From: Sedimentitalea todarodis | GTDB taxonomy: Bacteria; Pseudomonadota; Alphaproteobacteria; Rhodobacterales; Rhodobacteraceae | Assembly: GCF_032595355.1 (NCBI RefSeq) | Contig: NZ_JASMWN010000010.1 | Location: 1-64,000, forward strand | Direction: 5' to 3' | Length of the DNA stretch: 64,000 nucleotides | Shown: positions 58,820 to 64,000 of the stretch, piece after piece | How positions within the stretch are numbered: the stretch's first letter is position 1 | Layout: the number at the start of each line of letters is the position of its first letter | Position numbers and translations under genes: made by a program | The notes under the pieces: model-generated | Told to the model about the DNA's origin: nothing | The model's input: only the letters and a program-made list of their open reading frames with translations | Database searches by the model: none

Positions 58820-60112
58820 ATGGCCAATGTCGTTGTTGTCGGCGCTCAATGGGGTGACGAGGGAAAAGGCAAGATCGTGGATTGGCTCAGCGAACGGGCC
58901 GATGTGATTGCCCGGTTTCAGGGCGGCCACAACGCGGGCCATACGCTGGTCATCGAAGGCGAAGTCTACAAGCTGCACGCGCTGCCGTCGGGCGTGGTGC
59001 GGGGCGGCAAGCTGTCGGTCATCGGCAATGGCGTCGTCCTCGACCCCTGGCACCTGCTGAACGAGATCGAAGGCATCCGGTCGCAGGGCGTCGTGATCAC
59101 GCCGGAAACCCTGATGATTGCGGAAAACACCCCTCTGATCCTGCCGTTTCATGGCGAGTTGGACCGGGCGCGGGAAAACCAGAACTCGGTTGCCAAGATC
59201 GGCACGACAGGCCGTGGCATTGGCCCTTGCTACGAGGACAAGGTCGGCCGCCGCGTGATCCGCGTTGCCGATCTGGCGGATGACGCGACGCTGGCGCTGC
59301 GCGTAGACCGGGCTCTGGTGCACCACAACGCCTTGCGGTCGGGTCTCGGGTTGGACGCGATCGACCGCGACGGGCTGATTGCGAAACTCAAGGAGATTGC
59401 TCCGGCGATCCTCAAGTTCGCGGCACCCGTCTGGAAAGTGCTGAACGAAAAGCGCAAGGCGGGCAAACGTATCCTGTTTGAAGGCGCACAGGGCGCGTTG
59501 CTGGATATCGATTTCGGGACCTACCCGTTTGTCACATCGTCCAACGTCATCGCGGGACAGGCGGCCACCGGCACCGGCATCGGGCCGGGATCGATCGATT
59601 TCGTGCTTGGCATCGTCAAAGCCTATACCACCCGTGTGGGTGAGGGGCCGTTCCCGACCGAATTGGATGATGATGACGGCCAACGTCTGGGCGAGCGCGG
59701 CCATGAATTCGGCACCACGACGGGACGCAAGCGTCGCTGTGGCTGGTTCGATGCCTGCCTCGTGCGCCAGACCTGTGCCACCTCGGGCGTGAACGGCATC
59801 TCCCTGACCAAGCTCGACGTGCTGGATGGGTTCGAAACGCTGAAAATCTGCGTGGGCTACGATCTGGACGGGCAGCGGCTGGATTACCTGCCCACCGCCG
59901 CCGATCAGCAGGCGCGCTGTGTCCCCATATACGAAGAGATGCCCGGCTGGTCCGAGAGCACAGAGGGCGCGCGCAGCTGGGCGGACCTGCCGGCCGCCGC
60001 GATCAAATACGTGCGCCGGGTCGAAGAACTGATCGAATGCCAGGTTGCTCTTCTGTCCACTTCGCCCGAGCGGGATGACACCATCCTCGTTACCGACCCG
60101 TTTGCCGACTGA
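58820..60112 (+). CDS. purA: Adenylosuccinate synthetase
   Basis: This 430-residue enzyme is of standard length. MANVVVVGAQWGDEGKGKIVDWL gives the GTP-binding P-loop and catalytic Asp, followed by FQGGHNAGHTLVI and later GTTTGRKRRCGWFDA. It makes adenylosuccinate from IMP and aspartate in AMP synthesis. The start at 58820 follows a GGAAC-type weak site; the upstream frame to 58769 is not conserved-looking. It is followed by a DUF2842 gene one base later. Confidence 0.97.
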   Translation: MANVVVVGAQWGDEGKGKIVDWLSERADVIARFQGGHNAGHTLVIEGEVYKLHALPSGVVRGGKLSVIGNGVVLDPWHLLNEIEGIRSQGVVITPETLMIAENTPLILPFHGELDRARENQNSVAKIGTTGRGIGPCYEDKVGRRVIRVADLADDATLALRVDRALVHHNALRSGLGLDAIDRDGLIAKLKEIAPAILKFAAPVWKVLNEKRKAGKRILFEGAQGALLDIDFGTYPFVTSSNVIAGQAATGTGIGPGSIDFVLGIVKAYTTRVGEGPFPTELDDDDGQRLGERGHEFGTTTGRKRRCGWFDACLVRQTCATSGVNGISLTKLDVLDGFETLKICVGYDLDGQRLDYLPTAADQQARCVPIYEEMPGWSESTEGARSWADLPAAAIKYVRRVEELIECQVALLSTSPERDDTILVTDPFAD

Positions 60113-60113
60113 C

Positions 60114-60371
60114 ATGACCAAACCTGAAAAAACCGGTCTGAGCTACAAGGCACGACGCCGATGGGCGCTGGTGATCCTGCTGGTGGGGCTGCCGATCTAT
60201 ATCATGATCGCGGTCACCATCATGAACAGCCTGAACCGCCCGCCAATTCTGGTCGAGTTCCTGATCTACATCGCCCTCGGGGTTGTCTGGGTGCTGCCCT
60301 TCAAGTTCATCTTTCGTGGCATTGGCCAGGCGGACCCGGATGAGGAACAACATGGGAATGATCGCCACTGA
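60114..60371 (+). CDS. DUF2842 small membrane protein
   Basis: This 85-residue protein has two membrane segments (ALVILLVGLPIYIMIAVTIM and LVEFLIYIALGVVWVLPFKFIFRGI) after a basic start (SYKARRRWAL). The pattern WALVILLVGLPIYI...VVWVLPFK..F.GIG matches DUF2842. Function unknown. It begins one base after the purA stop. Confidence 0.9.
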   Translation: MTKPEKTGLSYKARRRWALVILLVGLPIYIMIAVTIMNSLNRPPILVEFLIYIALGVVWVLPFKFIFRGIGQADPDEEQHGNDRH

Positions 60372-60788
60372 TTTGGCACAATTTGCGGTTTTGTTGCCTC
60401 AAATGCGGGATTCGGGCGGCCATATGGTCGCCCGTGGCATGTTTCACGCTATGAAAAAATTGCTTGCACCACTCTGCGAATCCCAGAGGAATGCGGGACG
60501 CGTGGCGAGACTGTTCTCTTAACGAATTGATATTCAAAGATTTTTCAAGGAGCCAAATTGCCGCAATACCGCATCAAAAAAGGCTATTGTCATATTTTTG
60601 CGCCAATACCCGGAAAACACGCAAGAATCACGCCGCGATTTTTCAACCACGCGCTTATAGTCGGCCGTGAAAGACATCAACAATGACTCGTGCGTTCCGA
60701 TCCGGAGTCGGCCTTGGTGACAGCCGGGGGGCAGTCTTTTCCGACTCTTGATCACCGTCGCGGACGCGCGGACTGGAGGTATGACATA
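60372..60788. other. AT-richer intergenic region upstream of uspA
   Basis: About 415 bases with no convincing gene. The stretch 60520-60665 is clearly AT-richer than its surroundings and is probably promoter DNA. A half FNR-type site (TTGAT at 60748) and a near match to a sigma-54 promoter (60374) were looked at and rejected. The short open frames here have no family match. Confidence 0.45.
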
Positions 60789-61226
60789 ATGACGGCAAAA
60801 CTAGTAGTTGGCCTAGACGGGCACAGTTCGGGCGAACGCGCCCTGGACTACGCCCAAAAGCTCGCCGGCCAGATCGGCGCATGCGAGTTGCTCGTGGTGT
60901 ATATTATCGAATGGTCGCCCTATGCGTTCCAGACCCCCGAGGAAAACGAACAGCGTCACAAGCGACGCGAGAAGGAAATCGCCTCCGCCAATGAGCGGAT
61001 CATTGCTCCTGCGGTCGAGAGATTGACCAAGGACGGGCTGAGTGTCCGTGGCATCGTGCGTCACGGGAACGTGGCGGACGCATTGAATGAAGTCGCGCTC
61101 AAGGAGAATGCGGAACAGATCATTGTCGCTCGAGCGAGCGAGCGAAGCCTGTCCCAACGGATATTTGGCAGCTCGACGGCCAACCTGGTGATGGAAGCCA
61201 GCGTTCCAGTAACCGTTGTCGGATAA
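60789..61226 (+). CDS. Universal stress protein (UspA family)
   Basis: This 145-residue protein has the UspA pattern: AKLVVGLDGHSSGERALDYAQKLA at the start, and the C-terminal nucleotide site AEQIIVARASERSLSQRIFGSSTANLVMEASVPVTVVG, where the common G-x2-G-x9-G(S/T) is altered to A-x2-...-F-G-S-S-T. ATP binding is possible but not certain. A GGAGG site precedes the start at 60789. It is 12 bases before the symporter gene, so it is probably cotranscribed with it. Confidence 0.88.
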   Translation: MTAKLVVGLDGHSSGERALDYAQKLAGQIGACELLVVYIIEWSPYAFQTPEENEQRHKRREKEIASANERIIAPAVERLTKDGLSVRGIVRHGNVADALNEVALKENAEQIIVARASERSLSQRIFGSSTANLVMEASVPVTVVG

Positions 61227-61238
61227 GAGGATCATCAT

Positions 61239-62792
61239 ATGAAACGCGCAGTTACAACAGCGCTGTCTGCTGCGACAGCAATTGGTCTGGCGGCCCCTGC
61301 CATCGCCCAGGAAGCCATGACTCTGGATCAGAAGGTCAACGAGACCTTTGCCAGCGTGACGGGGCCATTCGTCAGTCTCATCTTTGCCCCGCTTCCGGGA
61401 ACGAATTTTCCCTGGATCGTGCTTTGGCTCGTGGTCGCGGCCACGGTCTTTACGCTCTATTTTGCCTTCGTGCAATTCAGGTTCTTCGGACACGCGATCT
61501 CGCTGGTAAAGGGCGACTACTCTGACCCCAACGACGCAGGCGAGGTCAGCCACTTTCAGGCGCTGGCCACGGCGTTGTCGGGTACGGTCGGCCTTGGTAA
61601 CATCGCCGGTGTTGCGGTGGCCGTCGGTATCGGCGGGCCAGGTGCGACGTTCTGGATGATCCTCGCGGGTCTTCTTGGCATGGCGTCCAAGTTCACCGAA
61701 TGTACGCTGGGCGTGAAGTATCGGAACGAATATCCCGACGGCACGGTGTCGGGCGGCCCGATGTACTACATGTCCAAAGGGTTCACCGAACTCGGGCTTC
61801 CGGGTGGCAAGATCCTTGCGGTCCTGTTTTCGATCTTCTGTATTCTGGGCGCTTTGGGCGGGGGCAACATGTTCCAGGCCAACCAGGCACACGCACAGAT
61901 TTCCGGCATCGTCGGGGATTATCCGGGGTGGATCACCGGTGTCATTTTTGCCGGAGTCGTCTTTGCGGTGATCGTCGGCGGCATCAAATCCATCGCCCGG
62001 GTGACCGAAAAGGTGGTGCCATTCATGGGCATCCTCTATGTCGGCGCGGCGCTGATCATTCTGATCGTCAATTTTGACCAGATCGGTTGGGCGTTCGGAC
62101 AGATCTTTGCCGGTGCCTTTACCGGACTGGGTGTTGCCGGCGGTATGGTCGGTGCGCTGATCCAGGGCTTCAAGCGGGCGGCGTTCTCGAACGAAGCCGG
62201 CGTGGGTTCTGCGGCCATTGCCCACTCGGCGGTCCGGACCAAGGAGCCAATCACCGAAGGTTTCGTATCGCTGCTCGAGCCGCTGATCGATACCGTGGTC
62301 ATCTGTACGATGACGGCTTTGGTGATCACCATCTCCGGTGTTCAGCAAGTTGATCCTGCGACAGGTCTCTTCATCCTGACCGAAGACGGCAGCATGATCG
62401 CAACCGAAGGAGGTGTTCAGGGTGTCCAGTTGACGTCGGCGGCCTTTGCTTCTGGGATCAGTTGGTTCCCGCTGGTGCTGGCGGTCGCGGTGATCCTGTT
62501 TGCCTTCTCGACCATGATCTCCTGGTCCTACTATGGCCTCAAGGCCTGGACCTATTTGTTCGGAGAAGGGAAGACGACTGAGCTGATCTTCAAGCTGATC
62601 TTCTGCGTCTTCGTTATCATCGGGGCGGCGGCCAATCTTGGGCCGGTTATCGATTTCTCCGATGCAGCGATCTTTGCGATGGCGGTGGTCAACGTCTTTG
62701 CGCTCTACTTCCTGATGAAGGTCGTGCGCAAGGAACTGGCCTCCTACAGCAGCCGCCTGGCGTCTGGTGAGATTCGCAAGTTCGGCCACTAG
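61239..62792 (+). CDS. Alanine/glycine:cation symporter (AGCS family)
   Basis: This 517-residue protein has about ten membrane segments. Family motifs are visible in FQALATALSGTVGLGNIAGVAVAVGIGGPGATFWM and FKRAAFSNEAGVGSAAIAHSAVRTKEP, typical of AGCS transporters that couple alanine or glycine uptake to sodium. The N terminus resembles a signal peptide (LSAATAIGLAAPAIAQ), as in many members. Cotranscription with a UspA-type gene suggests stress-linked control. It is followed by a strong terminator. Confidence 0.93.
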   Translation: MKRAVTTALSAATAIGLAAPAIAQEAMTLDQKVNETFASVTGPFVSLIFAPLPGTNFPWIVLWLVVAATVFTLYFAFVQFRFFGHAISLVKGDYSDPNDAGEVSHFQALATALSGTVGLGNIAGVAVAVGIGGPGATFWMILAGLLGMASKFTECTLGVKYRNEYPDGTVSGGPMYYMSKGFTELGLPGGKILAVLFSIFCILGALGGGNMFQANQAHAQISGIVGDYPGWITGVIFAGVVFAVIVGGIKSIARVTEKVVPFMGILYVGAALIILIVNFDQIGWAFGQIFAGAFTGLGVAGGMVGALIQGFKRAAFSNEAGVGSAAIAHSAVRTKEPITEGFVSLLEPLIDTVVICTMTALVITISGVQQVDPATGLFILTEDGSMIATEGGVQGVQLTSAAFASGISWFPLVLAVAVILFAFSTMISWSYYGLKAWTYLFGEGKTTELIFKLIFCVFVIIGAAANLGPVIDFSDAAIFAMAVVNVFALYFLMKVVRKELASYSSRLASGEIRKFGH

Positions 62793-62847
62793 GCTCCGCT
62801 GGCGGGTTGCAAACGCGCCCCGCCACGGTTCAAATCAACAAAAAAAG

Positions 62848-62876
62848 ACGGCGGCCCCGAAAGGGCCGCCGTTTTC
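62848..62876. terminator. Bidirectional terminator after the AGCS gene
   Basis: ACGGCGGCCC (62848-62857) pairs with GGGCCGCCGT (62863-62872) around CGAAA. An A-run lies before and a T-run after the stem, so it serves both the symporter gene and the convergent gene ending at 62896. Confidence 0.92.
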
Positions 62877-62895
62877 TGTCTGGCGCCTTTGGGAG

Positions 62896-64000
62896 CTAAC
62901 CGGCGGCGTGTTTGACCGGACGATATCCAATGTCGTCAGACGCCGTGAACCGCCCGCCACCCACTTTCTCGATCTTGCCGTCGCGCAACAGATTGCCGAA
63001 CGAGCGCAGGCTATCCTCGCGGTCATAGGCACCGTCATCAATCTGGTGCAATTTGCTCATCAGCTGCGGGCGCGAGAATTGTTTGCGACCTTCGACGAAG
63101 GACAGGTAGGCCGCAGCCGCTTCCAGCACATCGGGCATTTCGGTCGCACCCTGTTCCGCTGCAAAGTCGGCAAACGTCGTGTTGGTGTCCGATGTTTCGA
63201 CGTCATATTCGGCCGTTGCGGCATAAACGCGGCGCGGGCGCACCGGGCCGCGCAACGCCGCGCTGTCTTCGACGTCGATCCTCAGATCCGGGACCAGTTT
63301 TAGCGGCGCGTTCTGGCTTTGGTCAGTCGGACGACCGGGGCGTTTGGAGCTCGGACGGGTGGGTTTGACAACGCTGGCCAGATCCTCGCGGTAAACATCA
63401 TCCGTCGCCTGATCGTCGCCTGATCGCGCCACCGTGCGTTCCTCTCCTGTCGCCGCAGCGGCAGCGCGAAGATGGCTGTATGTCTCTCGCGTGTTCGAGG
63501 AATCCGGTTCTTCCATCCTGGCATCGGCGGTAGCCATAAGGCGCGCGAGTTCATTGCCGCCAGGCAGAAGCTTGTTCTTTTGTGAACGGGTCTCGGCGGA
63601 TTGCTCCGTGATATCTTGCAAATCCCCGGCCGCCAACGCTGCTTCGACATCCGCACGTTTGATCCTCACCACGTGCGGTACTTCAGATGGTTCCCCGTCT
63701 GCGTTCGCTGTGGTGCCGGCTGCGACCATTTGTTCGGGTTTCAATAGGTAAGGCACTGAGAGATCTTCCTCAGCCTCAGCCTCAGCCTCAGCCTCAGCCT
63801 CAGCCTCAGCCTCAGCCTCAGCCTCAGATCCCAAAGGGCTGCTGTCGTCGGTTACCGAAACAGTACCCAGCACCTTTTGCATGACCTCGTCTTCGTCGGC
63901 GGCGCTATCGTGCAGCTGCTCGCCGTCAGGACGTGTCTCCTCGACGTCGTCGGAAACCGAATCTTCATCTTCCATTCCGGTGCCGGGAGCGGGCTCCGCA
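62896..64000 (-). CDS. Acidic, repeat-containing protein of unknown function (N terminus beyond right edge)
   Basis: This reading frame is open from its stop at 62896 to the window end, so at least 368 codons are present and the true start is probably outside. The visible N-terminal part is very acidic and contains an Glu-Ala repeat of about ten dipeptides (see repeat at 63768). The middle has LMATADARMEEPDSSNTRETYSHLRAAAAATGEERTV, and the C-terminal domain, about residues 265-355 of the visible frame, has MPDVLEAAAAYLSFVEGRKQFSRPQLMSKLHQIDDG and LRSFGNLLRDGKIEKVGGGRF, a winged-helix-like pattern. I do not recognise a named family. Confidence 0.7.
   Translation of the reverse strand, partial: AEPAPGTGMEDEDSVSDDVEETRPDGEQLHDSAADEDEVMQKVLGTVSVTDDSSPLGSEAEAEAEAEAEAEAEAEAEEDLSVPYLLKPEQMVAAGTTANADGEPSEVPHVVRIKRADVEAALAAGDLQDITEQSAETRSQKNKLLPGGNELARLMATADARMEEPDSSNTRETYSHLRAAAAATGEERTVARSGDDQATDDVYREDLASVVKPTRPSSKRPGRPTDQSQNAPLKLVPDLRIDVEDSAALRGPVRPRRVYAATAEYDVETSDTNTTFADFAAEQGATEMPDVLEAAAAYLSFVEGRKQFSRPQLMSKLHQIDDGAYDREDSLRSFGNLLRDGKIEKVGGGRFTASDDIGYRPVKHAAG
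63768..63827. repeat. Hexanucleotide microsatellite (CCTCAG)10
   Basis: Ten uninterrupted copies of CCTCAG span 60 bases and encode the Glu-Ala dipeptide repeat on the minus strand. Unit changes keep the frame, so the protein length can vary by two residues per unit. Confidence 0.95.

Noticed and set aside
58778..60121. 447-codon minus-strand open frame opposite purA
   Set aside because: Shadow of purA; no motif and no ribosome site.
60374..60388. Sigma-54-like promoter TGGCAC-AATTT-GC
   Set aside because: GG to GC spacing is 8 bases instead of the required 10.
60748..60761. FNR-like site before uspA (TTGAT-CACC-GTCGC)
   Set aside because: Only the left half matches; the right half has one matching base at most.
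60813..62789. 658-codon minus-strand open frame opposite uspA and the symporter gene
   Set aside because: Asp/Arg/His-rich shadow with no membrane segments; both genes on the plus strand have strong family motifs.

Overview
The window reads as a chromosomal segment of a marine alphaproteobacterium of the Rhodobacteraceae (Roseobacter group). The evidence is high GC, dense operons with ATGA/GTGA start-stop overlaps, a napEFDABC locus, a phaZ/phaC-phaP-phaR locus with CTGC-N3-GCAG PhaR boxes, ThyX instead of ThyA, and many family-typical hypotheticals (DUF1194, DUF2842, DUF4105, DUF6151). No tRNA, rRNA or CRISPR array was seen. The only mobile DNA is a truncated IS4-type transposase at the left edge.

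Layout. 1-790: IS fragment and a gene-poor stretch. 789-6086: an ArsR-type regulator divergent from the periplasmic nitrate reductase operon napEFDABC, closed by a hairpin shared with a convergent DadA-like amino-acid dehydrogenase, which is preceded by a tandem glycine riboswitch. 7683-13868 (minus): a Bat/aerotolerance-type operon (moxR, DUF58, DUF4381, batA, a batB-TPR fusion, batD). 14007-20479: a Dpp/Opp-type ABC operon divergent from an M19 dipeptidase. 20489-24000 (minus): DUF1194 VWA protein, VOC protein, and a Slam-like outer-membrane protein with its probable surface lipoprotein substrate. 24187-27247: thyX, an HPF-like factor, a cold-shock protein and small genes. 27296-29820 (minus): a four-gene bufferin-type RiPP cluster (DUF2282 precursor, DUF692/MNIO enzyme, DUF2063 partner, DoxX protein). 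30040-37909: thrS, serine hydrolases, VOC and hypothetical genes. 37922-42517: PHA storage locus. 42601-50999 (minus): a polar amino acid/amine ABC transporter followed by a gamma-glutamylation pathway (amidotransferase, glutamine-synthetase-like ligase, FAD oxidase) and a DegT aminotransferase. 51127-54771 (minus): leaderless PhnD-like protein, two TerB-fold proteins, DUF1330, and a NicO/DUF1007 metal-transport pair. 54828-60371: pyrG, secG, a cobalt-type nitrile hydratase operon, purA, DUF2842. 60789-64000: UspA, an alanine/glycine:cation symporter, and a partial acidic protein carrying a hexanucleotide microsatellite.

The most notable parts are the bufferin-type cluster, the Slam/surface-lipoprotein pair, the tandem glycine riboswitch on a dadA-like gene, the internally consistent PhaR regulon (regulator plus two predicted target sites), and paired identical ATTTGATCAAAT palindromes in front of the amine-catabolism genes. 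All functions are inferred from sequence reading only; no database search was run.
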